Shown: positions 1 through 9,947, numbered from the stretch's first letter. The stretch is DNA of 64,000 nt from Thermacetogenium phaeum DSM 12270 (GCF_000305935.1 NC_018870.1:265942-329941); one strand, 5' to 3'. Numbers and translations are program-made. The notes: generated by a model from the sequence alone, not told the origin.

Positions 1-1956
1 GGCAGGATCATGTCTACGTTCCAGTACCCCAACGCCCTGGCGGTCTACCTGGTGCTGCTCAACTGCGTTGGGCTCGCCTTGAGCGTCAAGAGCGAAAACC
101 TGCTTGCCAAGAGCTTCTACGCCTGCGGCAACTTTTTAATGATACTGGTAATCCTGGGAACGCAGTCGCGCGGCGGCTGGGTGGTCTACCCCCTGGCGGT
201 CGGCGGCCTGATCGCCATGCTCCCCTCCGCCTACAGGTGGCGGGCGGCCTATCACCTGGTGATCCCGCTCGGGTGCGCCCTCTTCGCGGGGCGGGGCTTC
301 TTCGGCCTGCTGCGCGCAGGGGAAAATCTCGCTGCGGTGAAGTACGCCGTCTACGGGGGGATTGCGGCGCTCGTCCTCCAGGCGGCCTACCACCTGCTGG
401 CGCAGTGGCTGAACCGGGATGAGGTCTCCGATGCCACCAGGCGCCTGGCTGCTGCCGGAGGGGTGGGTTACCTGGTGCTCGTCATCGCCTTCTACGTCTA
501 CGCTTCGGCCGGAGCCCTGCCGATCACCGCCGCCACCGTCGCCCCCGTCGAGGTGGTGCGCAGGGCGGAGCAGATCTCCGCAGCAGAGGAGAACTTCAGA
601 AACAGGCTGGAGTTCTCCCGTGACGCCCTGAGGATCGTCAGGGATTACCCACTCGTCGGGGTTGGCGGCGGAGGCTGGAACGCCCTCTACCACAAGTATC
701 AGTCCTCCCTCTACTGGACGACCGAGACCCACAACCACTTCTTTCAGACGTGGGTAGAGGCGGGGACGATCGGCTTACTCGCCCTGCTGAGCCTGTGGGC
801 GGGCTTTACTGCCCTTACCGTCAGATACCTGCGGCGGCGTGAAGGTGGCGGCCTGCGCATCTCCGTCGCCGGCGCTTTTACCGGGATGCTTGCCCTCGGC
901 CTGCACAGCGCCTTCGACTTCGACCTCTCCCTGCCCGCTTTGAGCTTTCTCCTCTTCACCCTGTTCGGGGCGGTGCGCGGTGCGGCCGCAGGCGCTTTCG
1001 AAGCGCCGTCTGAAGAAAAAGCAGCCGCTGCGGCGGGCGGGCCGGCCGGCGGTGACGGCACGGCGCCGACGGGCAGCGGCTCAGGCCTCAAAGGGCTTCT
1101 CCGGAGGCTGCAGAGGTTGAGCCCGCAGGGGACTGCCGGCCCCCCTTGGCTGATCGGGGCTGCCGTCGTCGGTCTGGCAGCGGGGCTGGCCCTCATCATT
1201 CCTGCCCGCAACTTCTACGCCGCCGGGACTGTTGGCGCCGTAGGGGCAAGGGCGCTCCTCAACAAGGATTTGGAGACGGCAGAGAGGTGCTATGCGGAGG
1301 CCCACAGGCTTGACCCCTTCACCGCCTCCTATGCCGCCGACCTCGCTCAAATTTACGCCGCCCAATCCCTTGCCGGGGACGATGCCATCAAGCACTACAG
1401 GGCGATCGACCTGGCGCGGAAGGCGGCAAGGGCCGAACCCTATAATGCCCGCGTGCGAGCCGTGTTGGTCAACGTCTACCTTCAACTCGGGGAACCCCTG
1501 CTGGCGGCAAGAGAGGCAGAGGGGCTTCTCGAGGCCAATCCCATGCTCGCCTCCAGCTACGAGTTGGTGGTCGCTGCCCGCCTGGAGGCGGCGCGCTACT
1601 ACCTGCGCTACGGAAAGGGGGATCTTGCCCGCCCTCTCCTGCGGCCGGTGGACGACCTGGTCGAGGAGATGGAGAACAAAGGGATTGAGGTGACCCCTAG
1701 ATTCCGCCTCTACCAGGGGGCGCTGGCAGCCGTCGCCGGGAGGCTTACAGAAGCTCTGGCGCACCTTGAGGAGGCGGCGCAGGAGCGCGACACCGAATTT
1801 GAGGCGAAGGCCTGGCTGGCAGCAGCTTTGGATGCTGCCGGTGATTCCCATAAATCCGGGGAGTTGGCGTCTAATCTGCGGGAGAAAAGCCCTCAGTTCC
1901 ACGAGCTTTATGAAGCGTTGAGAAAGGAGAGTTCATCGTGGCCGAGCAGCCGGTAG
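1..1956 (+). CDS. O-antigen ligase/polymerase-like membrane protein with C-terminal TPR region (5' partial)
   Basis: The reading frame is open to the window edge, so the gene starts upstream; the first ATG is at 10. The visible 651 residues begin inside a Wzy_C/O-antigen-ligase type domain: a motif STFQYPNALAVYL, several hydrophobic helices, and a periplasmic loop containing VGGGGWNALY and TETHNHF, typical of WaaL/Wzy proteins. After a low-complexity Ala/Gly linker (about residues 335-360) and one more membrane helix, a roughly 220-residue tail rich in Ala/Leu/Tyr helices resembles tetratricopeptide repeats (AERCYAEAHRLDPFTASYA). The likely role is ligation or polymerisation of lipid-linked glycan at the outer face of the membrane. 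It overlaps the next gene by 19 bases, suggesting translational coupling. Family is confident; ligase versus polymerase is not decidable. Confidence 0.85.
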   Translation, partial: GRIMSTFQYPNALAVYLVLLNCVGLALSVKSENLLAKSFYACGNFLMILVILGTQSRGGWVVYPLAVGGLIAMLPSAYRWRAAYHLVIPLGCALFAGRGFFGLLRAGENLAAVKYAVYGGIAALVLQAAYHLLAQWLNRDEVSDATRRLAAAGGVGYLVLVIAFYVYASAGALPITAATVAPVEVVRRAEQISAAEENFRNRLEFSRDALRIVRDYPLVGVGGGGWNALYHKYQSSLYWTTETHNHFFQTWVEAGTIGLLALLSLWAGFTALTVRYLRRREGGGLRISVAGAFTGMLALGLHSAFDFDLSLPALSFLLFTLFGAVRGAAAGAFEAPSEEKAAAAAGGPAGGDGTAPTGSGSGLKGLLRRLQRLSPQGTAGPPWLIGAAVVGLAAGLALIIPARNFYAAGTVGAVGARALLNKDLETAERCYAEAHRLDPFTASYAADLAQIYAAQSLAGDDAIKHYRAIDLARKAARAEPYNARVRAVLVNVYLQLGEPLLAAREAEGLLEANPMLASSYELVVAARLEAARYYLRYGKGDLARPLLRPVDDLVEEMENKGIEVTPRFRLYQGALAAVAGRLTEALAHLEEAAQERDTEFEAKAWLAAALDAAGDSHKSGELASNLREKSPQFHELYEALRKESSSWPSSR

Positions 1957-3275
1957 TTCAGATGGAAGAAGAGTTTATCGATCTGCGCTCGATCTTCAAG
2001 GTGATCGGCAAGTGGCGCAAGGTGATCATCGGGGGAACGCTGCTGGCAGTGCTCACTGCAGCTCTCTTGAGCTTTTTCGTGCTCCCACCGGTCTACGAAG
2101 CGAAGGCTCTGCTGTTGGTGACCCTGGCCACGGATAAGCAGCAGACCGCCCAGCAGAGCGGTGAAGGCGTCGAGGGGGTCGTCGAGCCCCTTACCAGGAT
2201 CCCCGTCCTGACGATCAACACCTACCTCGGCCAGCTGCAGAGCGAGGAGCTGATGAGGAGGGTGATCGGCAGGCTCAAGCTCGATCCGGCCGTCTACACG
2301 CCGAAGTCGCTCGCCCAAATGGTTAACGCCAGCGTTCAGAAGGACTCCAACCTGATCGAACTGACGGTGCAGAACAGCGATCCCAGGCTGGCCGCCGATA
2401 TAGCCAACGCCGTCTGTAAAGAGTTTTTGGAGCTGCTCTCCCAGAAGAATCAGGAGCAGATGGGGCGCTCTGTGGAACTGCTCCAGAAGCAGCGCCAGGA
2501 GACGGAGAAAGAATTAGAAAAGGCCATCCAAAACCTCAAAAAGTTTCAAAGCCAGCCCCGCGGGGTAGCCGTCCTCGAGGAGGAGTTTAAGCTCATGGCC
2601 TCCAACCTGGCAAACTACAAGTCCCAGATGGACAGCCTGAACGTGGAAATCCGGCAGCTCCAGGCCGGGATCGGCGTATTGGAGGGAGAGCTCGCCAAGA
2701 CGCCTCCGATGATCGAGGTCCAGCGCCTCGACCCGGTGACCGGCAAGGTGCTCGAAGGCAAGGACTCCAATCCCGTTTACGTTGACCTCTCGGAAAAACT
2801 GGCGGAGAAGAAGTCGACACTTGCCGAAAAGGAGGCCCAGCTGGCGGCGATGGGCAGCCTCACCTCCGGCCTGACGGCAGAGATCGACAAACTCAACGCC
2901 GAGCTTACCGAGAAGAAGGCGCAGCAGGACAAGCTCCAGTCCGAGGTCGACCGCTTAAAGGAGACGCTGAAAAATCTCGCCGGGAAGATCACCGAATCCC
3001 AGATCGCCAAGTCGCTGGACATCGGCCGGACGACTGTCGTCGTCGTTTCCGATGCGGCGACGCCCACGCAGCCTGTGAAGCCCAGAAAGGCCTTGAACAT
3101 GGCGGTTGCCGGAGTCCTCGGCCTGATGCTCTTTACCGGGCTGGCATTTCTCCTCGAGCACATTGACTACACCATCAAGACGCCGGAGGACGTCGCTCAG
3201 CATCTCGAACTGCCGGTGATCGGGACGATCCCGCTGGCCACGAGGAAAACCACTGAGTCTTCATACGGTTCCTGA
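1938..3275 (+). CDS. Wzz/CapA-like polysaccharide chain-length determinant
   Basis: 445 residues with a GTG start; AGAAAGGAGA at 1921-1930 is well spaced. An N-terminal Wzz domain has a membrane helix at about residues 35-55, followed by an extracytoplasmic region dominated by coiled coil (about 170-370; many E/K/Q/L heptads). A second membrane helix near residue 400 is preceded by the proline-rich signature PTQPVKPRK. This is the co-polymerase architecture that controls chain length and activates a partner BY-kinase, and the kinase gene follows 37 bases downstream. The protein ends shortly after the second helix with no fused kinase domain, as in Gram-positive split systems. Regulation is probably by tyrosine phosphorylation through the neighbour (inference from family). 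Confidence 0.9.
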   Translation: MAEQPVVQMEEEFIDLRSIFKVIGKWRKVIIGGTLLAVLTAALLSFFVLPPVYEAKALLLVTLATDKQQTAQQSGEGVEGVVEPLTRIPVLTINTYLGQLQSEELMRRVIGRLKLDPAVYTPKSLAQMVNASVQKDSNLIELTVQNSDPRLAADIANAVCKEFLELLSQKNQEQMGRSVELLQKQRQETEKELEKAIQNLKKFQSQPRGVAVLEEEFKLMASNLANYKSQMDSLNVEIRQLQAGIGVLEGELAKTPPMIEVQRLDPVTGKVLEGKDSNPVYVDLSEKLAEKKSTLAEKEAQLAAMGSLTSGLTAEIDKLNAELTEKKAQQDKLQSEVDRLKETLKNLAGKITESQIAKSLDIGRTTVVVVSDAATPTQPVKPRKALNMAVAGVLGLMLFTGLAFLLEHIDYTIKTPEDVAQHLELPVIGTIPLATRKTTESSYGS

Positions 3276-3312
3276 AGCCGTTCATAATCGGGGATGAAAG
3301 GAAGAGACGCAG

Positions 3313-4038
3313 ATGAAGAAGGGATTCAAGGAATTCAATAACGGTTTCAGCCCCGGGCTGATCACGGTGGATTACCCGCGTTCGGCCGTTTCCGAGGCCT
3401 ACCGCACGATGAGGACGAACCTCAGCTTCGCTTCCATCGACCAGGAGTGCAGGCTGCTGCTGGTTACCAGCGTCGCCCCAAGTGAGGGCAAGACGACGAC
3501 CGCAGTCAACCTCGCCGTCACGCTGGTGCAGGCGGGGAGCAGCGTTCTGCTCGTAGACTGCGACCTCCGCAAGCCCGGCGTTCACAAGATCCTCGGGTTG
3601 GAGAACGGCGGAGGCCTCACCAACGTCCTCGTCCAGGGGAGGTCGCCTTCTGAGCTCTTCCACGAGGGACCGGTAGAGGGCTTGAGGGTTCTCACCAGCG
3701 GCCCGATCCCCCCGAATCCGGCGGAGCTCCTCGGCTCCGAGCGAACCAAACAACTCTGGCCGCAGCTTCTCGAGGAGTTCGACTACGTTCTCCTCGACTC
3801 CCCGCCGGTGCTGGCGGTGACCGATTCCGTACTGCTGGCGTCCCAGGTGGACGGCGTGCTGCTGGTCATCTCTGCAGGGATGCAGAGGGTCGACGTCGCT
3901 CAGGAGGCGAAGGAGCAGCTGCTCAAGGCCAACGCCCGCATCCTGGGGGTCGTGCTGAACAAGGTGAAGATCCCGGCACGGGACTACCACTACTATTACT
4001 ACTATCACAGCCGGGAGGAAGGGAAGATCAGGCTGTGA
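3313..4038 (+). CDS. cpsD: CpsD/CapB-type bacterial tyrosine kinase
   Basis: 241 residues. Walker A SVAPSEGKTTTAVNL (about residues 56-70), Walker A' VLLVDCDLRKPG and Walker B DYVLLDSPP identify a BY-kinase of the MinD/ParA fold. The C-terminus carries a tyrosine cluster (HYYYYYHSREEG) of the type that is autophosphorylated in trans in CpsD/Wzc kinases. Together with the preceding Wzz-like activator it forms the usual two-part regulator of capsule or exopolysaccharide polymerisation. No cognate CpsB/Wzb phosphatase gene is visible in the window. Start ATG has GGAAGAG about 7 bases upstream. Confidence 0.93.
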   Translation: MKKGFKEFNNGFSPGLITVDYPRSAVSEAYRTMRTNLSFASIDQECRLLLVTSVAPSEGKTTTAVNLAVTLVQAGSSVLLVDCDLRKPGVHKILGLENGGGLTNVLVQGRSPSELFHEGPVEGLRVLTSGPIPPNPAELLGSERTKQLWPQLLEEFDYVLLDSPPVLAVTDSVLLASQVDGVLLVISAGMQRVDVAQEAKEQLLKANARILGVVLNKVKIPARDYHYYYYYHSREEGKIRL

Positions 4039-4144
4039 ACGCCCGTCTTAAAGGCCGCCCTTGAAATTCCACGGCAAAAATTCCAAAATTCCTTCTTCAA
4101 GGAAGGATTTTCAAGCTTTTTGTCGTATGTTAACTAATTGGTAG

Positions 4145-4315
4145 TTCTGGAGTCCTACGGCTTATAGGACCCTTCCCACGGCCCCGGTGCGGCCGCGGAA
4201 AGTGCTGAACGTCGCCGTGGCGGGGGTGCTCGGCCTGATGGTGGGCGTTTTTTCCGCCTTTGCGCTGGAGTACTTCCGGAAGAATCCGCTGGTTCTCGAA
4301 GATCAAAGTTCTTAG
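4145..4315 (+). pseudogene. C-terminal remnant of a second Wzz-like gene
   Basis: In frame from a stop at 4142-4144 to the TAG at 4313-4315 the translation includes PTAPVRPRKVLNVAVAGVL, then a hydrophobic helix and ALEYFRK. This aligns with PTQPVKPRKALNMAVAGVL of the intact Wzz protein at 1938-3275. No start codon or upstream coding sequence exists, so this is the leftover end of a paralogous chain-length gene. It sits exactly where the GC-rich block gives way to the AT-rich cassette that starts near 4320. The rest of 4039-4480 shows no gene; a short inverted repeat around 4088-4110 could be the terminator of the upstream operon. Confidence 0.8.
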
Positions 4316-4479
4316 GCGGTAAAGGTCGGATGATGTTATGGTGACGTGGGTAGTAATTGTGCCGCTTTATAAATTCAATAACTTAATTCAATAACGTCAA
4401 CTGTGAAATGATATTTGTATTAATTCGTATGAGAAGTTTTAGGATCGAATTTAAGTGCTGAGACAGGAGGAATTAAATA

Positions 4480-5358
4480 TTGTTGTTCATAACTGGTGTT
4501 ACTGGCCTAACTGGGCGCTTTTTAATTGACTGTTTGCGAGAAGCAGGATATAGAGGTCCAATTCGCTGTCTTGTGCGCGAACATAGTGATGTATCATGGA
4601 TCAGAGATAAAGATAATACCGAATTGTATTTGGGGGACGTTAGTAATGTAAAATCTTTGAAAGTTGGGCTCAAGGGTATTGAGGGGGTTATTCATTTAGT
4701 TAACATTCGGTTCTCTCCCCAAATTATTGAGGCTTGTCACTCTGCAAATGTAAAAAGAGTTATTATTGTCAGTACTACTGGTATTTACAGTAAATATCGA
4801 GAGTGTTCAGAGGAGTACAAAAGTCTGGAGAAAATTATTATAGAGAGCGGTTTGGACTACACGATTATCAGACCCACCATGATTTACGGAAATCAGCGGG
4901 ACAAAAACATTCATAGATTGATCATGATAATTGATAAATTCCCTGTAATTCCTGTAGTCGGTGATGGTACAGGATTGATGCAGCCTATTTACGCACGTGA
5001 TTTAGCAAGAGCCATAGCTGAGGCTTATGTACGTCCCGTCTCAATTGGTAAAGCATATAATGTTGCAGGAAAAAATCCAATTAAATACATAGAGATATTA
5101 AAACTTATCGCAGATAAACTTAGGAAAAGACGTTTATTTGTAAAGATACCTTATAGTATATCGTTGCTTGCGGGTTATATAGGTAGCTTGTTAAATAGTA
5201 AGCTCATCGATGTAGAAAAAGTTAAGCGCGTTAGGGAAGATAAAGTATTTGATTATTCTGATGCAGTAAGAGATTTAGATTTCAGCCCAATATCATTTGA
5301 GGAAGGAATTCAACTCGAAATAAACGCCTTACGCGAGGTTGGTTTAATCAGAGCCTGA
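4480..5358 (+). CDS. NAD-dependent epimerase/dehydratase (SDR family)
   Basis: 292 residues, TTG start with AGGAGG at 4465-4470. The N-terminal Rossmann motif is TGVTGLTGRF (GxxGxxG); RPTMIYG and a C-terminal substrate-binding part follow. The canonical YxxxK is not clear (YKSLEK in its place), so it resembles atypical or extended SDRs that modify nucleotide sugars. It lies 23 bases before an initiating sugar-phosphate transferase, a pairing known from O-antigen clusters where the epimerase makes the first sugar (for example FucNAc or QuiNAc precursors). The gene is clearly more AT-rich than flanking genes, suggesting recent acquisition. The exact substrate is unknown. Confidence 0.8.
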   Translation: MLFITGVTGLTGRFLIDCLREAGYRGPIRCLVREHSDVSWIRDKDNTELYLGDVSNVKSLKVGLKGIEGVIHLVNIRFSPQIIEACHSANVKRVIIVSTTGIYSKYRECSEEYKSLEKIIIESGLDYTIIRPTMIYGNQRDKNIHRLIMIIDKFPVIPVVGDGTGLMQPIYARDLARAIAEAYVRPVSIGKAYNVAGKNPIKYIEILKLIADKLRKRRLFVKIPYSISLLAGYIGSLLNSKLIDVEKVKRVREDKVFDYSDAVRDLDFSPISFEEGIQLEINALREVGLIRA

Positions 5359-5381
5359 GCGAATGAGAGGTTCTTTGACGC

Positions 5382-6425
5382 ATGAGCGTTTGGATTTTAA
5401 TTGTAATTATTTTAGTTTTTCTTTTGTCCTTCATAGTGACCGGGAGAGTGCGGAAATACGCTTTGGACAAAGAAATCTTAGATATTCCTAATGACCGCAG
5501 TTCTCATGACCGGCCTACTCCGCTGGGTGGAGGATTGGCAGTAGCTATCTTATTTATAACAGTGATTGCAATTTTAGCTTTATCCGGTTTCGTATCACTA
5601 CCACTTGCTGCCGCATTATGTTGTGGGGGCTTACTCGTGGCAGGAATTGGCTGGATTGATGATTGTTTCAACGTACGACCATCTTTGCGAGCATTGGTTC
5701 ATTTGGTAGCTGCTGTATGGTCTTTGTATTGGCTTGGAGGGCTAAACACTCTCAACCTAGGAATAATCAAATGCTCAATGGGTGCTGCGGGTTCAGTGTT
5801 GGCGGTGGTCGGAACTGTCTGGTTAATCAATTTGTATAATTTCATGGATGGTATTGACGGGATCGCTGGAAGCGAAGCATTTGTTGTTGGGTTTATAGGT
5901 GGGTCATTAGAGCTGGCATTCGGCAGGCCAGATTTAGCTGTAATATCATGGCTGCTGGCTTCCGCCAGTGCAGGCTTTTTATTGTGGAACTGGCCACCGG
6001 CGAAAATATTTATGGGTGACATTGGTAGTGGCTTTATCGGTTTTGTCTTCGCTGTTCTGGCTATTGCGTCCGAGAAAAGCGGGGCTTTGCCGCTTCTAGT
6101 CTGGCTAATGCTCTTGGGCGTGTTTATCGTAGACGCTACTGCCACGCTGCTCAGGAGAATCGTTCGAGGGGAGCGTTGGACCGAAGCACACCGGACTCAC
6201 GCATACCAGCTGGCTGTGCAAGCTGGATATAGCCATAAACAGGTTACTATTGCAGTAATTATTGTCAACATGATACTAGGCTGTGCAGCAGCTATCGCTG
6301 CACTGTGGCCGAAATTTATACTTCTGATTAGTGTACTTGTTGCACTTGCATTAATTGTTTTGCGTGCCGAGGTAATCAGACGCTGTACACATGATCAATC
6401 CTCTTCGTTATCAGTAAATATATGA
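5382..6425 (+). CDS. Undecaprenyl-phosphate sugar-1-phosphate transferase (MraY/WecA family)
   Basis: 347 residues, almost entirely hydrophobic with about ten membrane helices. Diagnostic cytoplasmic motifs of the polyprenyl-phosphate glycosyl-1-phosphate transferases are present in order: RSSHDRPTPLGGG, GWIDDCFNVRPS (the DDxx catalytic aspartates), NLYNFMDGIDG, FMGDIGSGF and HRTHAYQ near the C-terminus. It would load the first sugar phosphate onto undecaprenyl phosphate and start repeat-unit assembly. The preceding SDR gene probably supplies the sugar nucleotide (WbpV/WbpL-like pair, inferred). AT-rich like its neighbour upstream. Confidence 0.92.
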   Translation: MSVWILIVIILVFLLSFIVTGRVRKYALDKEILDIPNDRSSHDRPTPLGGGLAVAILFITVIAILALSGFVSLPLAAALCCGGLLVAGIGWIDDCFNVRPSLRALVHLVAAVWSLYWLGGLNTLNLGIIKCSMGAAGSVLAVVGTVWLINLYNFMDGIDGIAGSEAFVVGFIGGSLELAFGRPDLAVISWLLASASAGFLLWNWPPAKIFMGDIGSGFIGFVFAVLAIASEKSGALPLLVWLMLLGVFIVDATATLLRRIVRGERWTEAHRTHAYQLAVQAGYSHKQVTIAVIIVNMILGCAAAIAALWPKFILLISVLVALALIVLRAEVIRRCTHDQSSSLSVNI

Positions 6426-6490
6426 TTTAACATACGAAAAAATGGCCTCATGTCTTTATATACTTGTGAATCGATCATGAAATTTCCGGA

Positions 6491-8491
6491 ATGATTAGGA
6501 TGAACATTTCAGGGATGAAGATTTTGTTGACAGTTATAGACGTATTGACCGTGAATCTGGCCTACTGCGGGGCGTTGTTCCTACGCTTCGACGGCGCCGT
6601 TCCGGCGGAGTATGCCTCGGCTTATCTCTACCTGGCCCCAGCGGCCACCCTGTTGACCCTGCTGGCCTACCAGTATGCCGGGCTCTACCGGAAGATGTGG
6701 CAGTACGCCAGCGTGCGAGAGATTTACGACATCCTTGAAGGTGTCACGATTGGCGGGCTGCTGGTGGTGGCCTTTGCCTACGTCTTCGTCTATCAGCAGG
6801 GAGCTGTGCACCCTCTGCCGCGCAGCGTATACTTGATTGCCTGGCTGCTGAACCTGCTCCTCACAGGCGGATCGCGGTTCTGCCTCCGTTCTTTCCGCGA
6901 GTTCCGGGGGAATTCCGGTGCCGACGGAAATGAGCAAGCGGAAGCGGCACCGCAGCTCCGGCGCCGCGCCCTGATCGTCGGGGCCGGGGACGCCGGTGCT
7001 ATGGTCGTGCGGGAGTTGCAGAACCACCCTTCCCTCGGCCTCGACCCGGTGGGCTTCATCGACGACAATCCCCATAAGCACGGCCTTTACCTCCTGGGGC
7101 TCCCCGTTCTCGGCAGGAGGGAAGATATTCCCGGAGTTGCCGGGAAGTACGACGTGGATGAGATCATTATCGCCATCCCTTCGGCGCCGGGGCGCGTGAT
7201 CCGGGAGATCGTCGATATCTGTAAGAAGACCGGTGCCAGGCTGAAGACTCTGCCAGGGGTGTACGAGCTGATCGACGGCAGGGTGTCCGTCAGCCAGATC
7301 CGGGACGTCCAGGTGGAGGACCTGCTGGGGCGGGAGCCCGTGCAGTTGAACCTCGACGAAATTGCCGCTTACCTGACGGGAAAGGTGATCCTGGTTACCG
7401 GAGCAGGAGGGTCCATCGGCTCTGAGTTGTGCCGCCAGATCGCCCGCTTCAACCCTGCTTCCCTGATTTTGCTCGATAATGCGGAAAACAACCTGTTCGA
7501 GATCGAGCAGGAGATAAGGGAGCGGTTTCCCGGGCTTAATGCGCCTGCTCAGCTTGCTGACATCCGCGATCGTGAGCTGATCGAGCTGATCTTTGAAGAG
7601 TACCGGCCGCAGGTGGTCTTTCACGCCGCTGCCTACAAACACGTGCCGATGATGGAGCGATTTCCGGAACATGCCGTGTCCAACAATGTTTACGGGACGT
7701 ACAACGTCGCCTCTGCTGCAGAGAGGTACGGCGCAGAGATATTCATCCTCGTTTCGACCGATAAGGCCGTTCGCCCGACCAGCGTGATGGGGGCGTCAAA
7801 GCGGGTGGCCGAGTTGCTCATCCAGCACTTTGACGGTAGGAGTAAAGCACGTGGCGGGAAGACCCGCTACGCCGCCGTCCGCTTCGGCAACGTCCTGGGG
7901 AGCAGGGGGAGCGTCGTTCCCATATTCAAGCGGCAGATCGCCAGAGGCGGCCCGGTCACCGTGACCCATCCGGAGATGGTGCGCTACTTCATGACGATCC
8001 CCGAGGCGGTGCAGCTGATCATCCAGGCGGGAGCCCTGGCCCAAGGGGGGGAGATCTTCGTCCTGGACATGGGGGAACCCGTCAGGATCGTTGACCTGGC
8101 AAGTGACCTGATCCGCCTCTCCGGCCTGGAGCCGGGGGAAGACATCGAGATCCGGTTTACCGGCATCCGCCCCGGCGAAAAGCTGAAGGAGGAGCTCTTC
8201 ACCGACCGGGAGAAGATGTCCGCCACCAAGCACAGCCGCATCCTCATCGCAAGGAACGGTGACGGCGAAGGGGCGGAACGGGAGGTAGCCTCCCTGGCCG
8301 ACAAGCTCGACGGCGGCCGCATCGAAGAATTCAGAATGGAGGCCCTCGCCCTGATCGAGCGGCTGCTTCACGCTCGCCCTAGACGCAGCGGCGGGACTGG
8401 GGTAACAGGGGCTCAGGAATCCCAAAAGGCGGAGGACGCCGCTCCTGCCAGCCGGCTGCGGCAAGACAAAAAATCGCCGACCCGAATTTGA
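6491..8491 (+). CDS. CapD/PglF-like nucleoside-diphosphate-sugar 4,6-dehydratase, membrane anchored
   Basis: 666 residues: four N-terminal membrane helices (about 1-130), a first Rossmann domain with GAGDAGAMVVREL (about 160-290), and a catalytic SDR domain beginning VTGAGGSIGSELCRQI (about 305). The catalytic loop is STDKAVRPTSVMGASKR, where the usual Tyr of YxxxK is replaced by Met, as in the WbpM/FlaA1/PglF family. These enzymes convert UDP-GlcNAc to a 4-keto-6-deoxy sugar. The C-terminal 40 residues are low-complexity and GC-rich. The start ATG is preceded by a weak GGA. Function is confident; the final sugar is not. Confidence 0.92.
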   Translation: MIRMNISGMKILLTVIDVLTVNLAYCGALFLRFDGAVPAEYASAYLYLAPAATLLTLLAYQYAGLYRKMWQYASVREIYDILEGVTIGGLLVVAFAYVFVYQQGAVHPLPRSVYLIAWLLNLLLTGGSRFCLRSFREFRGNSGADGNEQAEAAPQLRRRALIVGAGDAGAMVVRELQNHPSLGLDPVGFIDDNPHKHGLYLLGLPVLGRREDIPGVAGKYDVDEIIIAIPSAPGRVIREIVDICKKTGARLKTLPGVYELIDGRVSVSQIRDVQVEDLLGREPVQLNLDEIAAYLTGKVILVTGAGGSIGSELCRQIARFNPASLILLDNAENNLFEIEQEIRERFPGLNAPAQLADIRDRELIELIFEEYRPQVVFHAAAYKHVPMMERFPEHAVSNNVYGTYNVASAAERYGAEIFILVSTDKAVRPTSVMGASKRVAELLIQHFDGRSKARGGKTRYAAVRFGNVLGSRGSVVPIFKRQIARGGPVTVTHPEMVRYFMTIPEAVQLIIQAGALAQGGEIFVLDMGEPVRIVDLASDLIRLSGLEPGEDIEIRFTGIRPGEKLKEELFTDREKMSATKHSRILIARNGDGEGAEREVASLADKLDGGRIEEFRMEALALIERLLHARPRRSGGTGVTGAQESQKAEDAAPASRLRQDKKSPTRI

Positions 8492-8588
8492 TTTGTCTTA
8501 AATCCGGGTGATTGAGGAAGCTTTCGGGGGAAGTACCCTTCAAAATAAAATATTTAACATTGCTGTGAGAGAGGATGTGGAACCGAAG

Positions 8589-9947
8589 ATGAAAGTAGCG
8601 GTTATCGGCTGCGGTTATGTCGGCCTTACTACCGGCGCAGCCCTGGCCTATCTGGGCCATGAAGTCATAGGAGTAGACAAGGATGAGAGCAAGCTCGACC
8701 TTCTGATGAAAAGGGAAAGCCCCATCCACGAGCAGGGGCTTGGTGAGCTGCTCAAAGACGATGACTGCGGGATCACCTTTACTGCCGATACGGCCGGCGC
8801 CGTTGCAGATGCCGAGGTAATCATGATTGCCGTGGGTACGCCCCAAAAGGAAAACGGCGAGGCCAATACATATTACGTCGAAGAGGCGGCCCGGGAAGTT
8901 GCCGCCGGCCTAAAGGATGGGCGCAGCTATACCCTGGTAATAAAGTCTACGGTGCCCATAGGTACCAACCGCCGGGTGGCCCACGTGGTGAGGCGTGCCC
9001 TGGCAGAGCGGGGCATAGAGGTCTGGGTCAATTTCGCTTCCAATCCTGAGTTCCTGAGGGAAGGCATGGCCCTGCGGGACACCTTTTACCCGGACAGGAT
9101 AGTCGTGGGGGCCGAGTCGCCAGAGGCCGTTGAGGCCCTGCGGCGCCTGTACCGCCCCTTCCTGGAGCAGACCTTTGAACCGCCCATTTTTTTGCCGCGC
9201 CCGGAGGGCTACGGGCTCCCTCCCCTCATCACCACCGACCCCACCAGCGCCGAAATGATCAAGTACGCTTCCAACGCCTTCCTGGCAGTGAAAATAAGTT
9301 TTATCAACGAGATCGCCGGGCTGTGCGATAAAGTGGGGGCCGACGTGACCGAGGTTGCCCGCGGTATGGGCCTGGACCCGCGCATCGGGTCGCGTTTCCT
9401 GGGCGCGGGCTTGGGGTGGGGCGGGAGCTGCTTCCCCAAGGACACGGCGGCGCTGCTGGCGGTAGGGACAGAGTACGGCTACACCATGCCTATCGTTCAG
9501 GCCGCCCGGGATGTGAACGCCCGCCAGCGCCTGCTAATCTTAGAAAAGCTGCAAGCTGCTCTCAAAGTTCTGCGCGGTCGGACCATTGGAGTGCTGGGTC
9601 TTTCCTTCAAGCCCAATACCGACGACGTGCGGGAATCCCCGGCCCTAGACGTCATCCGCCTTTTAAGCGAACGGGGAGCCCACGTTCAGGCCCATGACCC
9701 CGTGGCCGTGCCCAGGGCTGTGGAGGCGCTGAAAGGCCTGGAAGTGGAATTCAAGGAGAGCCCCTATGAAGCGGCGGCGGGAGCCGATGCCCTAATTTTA
9801 GCCACGGAGTGGGACGAGTACCGCTACCTGGATTTAAAAGAGCTTGCCAGAAGGATGCGGAACCCCGTCCTGGTGGACGGCCGCAACATCTACCGGCGGG
9901 AGGAAGCCGAGGATGCCGGCCTGACCTACATGGGGGTAGGACGGTGA
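8589..9947 (+). CDS. ugd: UDP-glucose 6-dehydrogenase
   Basis: 452 residues from ATG 8589; an in-frame GTG at 8508 would add a non-conserved tail, and the protein proper starts [16 protein letters not shown], the NAD-binding GxGxxG. The active-site motif [10 protein letters not shown] contains the catalytic cysteine, and the three UDP-Glc/GDP-Man dehydrogenase domains are complete ([18 protein letters not shown] in the C-terminal domain). It oxidises UDP-glucose to UDP-glucuronate. The stop overlaps the start of the next gene (GTGA, 9944-9947), an epimerase that would use the product. A purine-rich GAGAGAGGA lies at 8567-8575. Confidence 0.95.
   Translation: MKVAVIGCGYVGLTTGAALAYLGHEVIGVDKDESKLDLLMKRESPIHEQGLGELLKDDDCGITFTADTAGAVADAEVIMIAVGTPQKENGEANTYYVEEAAREVAAGLKDGRSYTLVIKSTVPIGTNRRVAHVVRRALAERGIEVWVNFASNPEFLREGMALRDTFYPDRIVVGAESPEAVEALRRLYRPFLEQTFEPPIFLPRPEGYGLPPLITTDPTSAEMIKYASNAFLAVKISFINEIAGLCDKVGADVTEVARGMGLDPRIGSRFLGAGLGWGGSCFPKDTAALLAVGTEYGYTMPIVQAARDVNARQRLLILEKLQAALKVLRGRTIGVLGLSFKPNTDDVRESPALDVIRLLSERGAHVQAHDPVAVPRAVEALKGLEVEFKESPYEAAAGADALILATEWDEYRYLDLKELARRMRNPVLVDGRNIYRREEAEDAGLTYMGVGR

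Noticed and set aside
136-738. Long minus-strand frame opposite the O-antigen-ligase-like gene
   Set aside because: GC-rich shadow of a clear plus-strand membrane protein; composition is Gly/Asp/Arg-rich with no start signal. The same applies to many frames opposite 6.5-10.8 kb and 55-64 kb.
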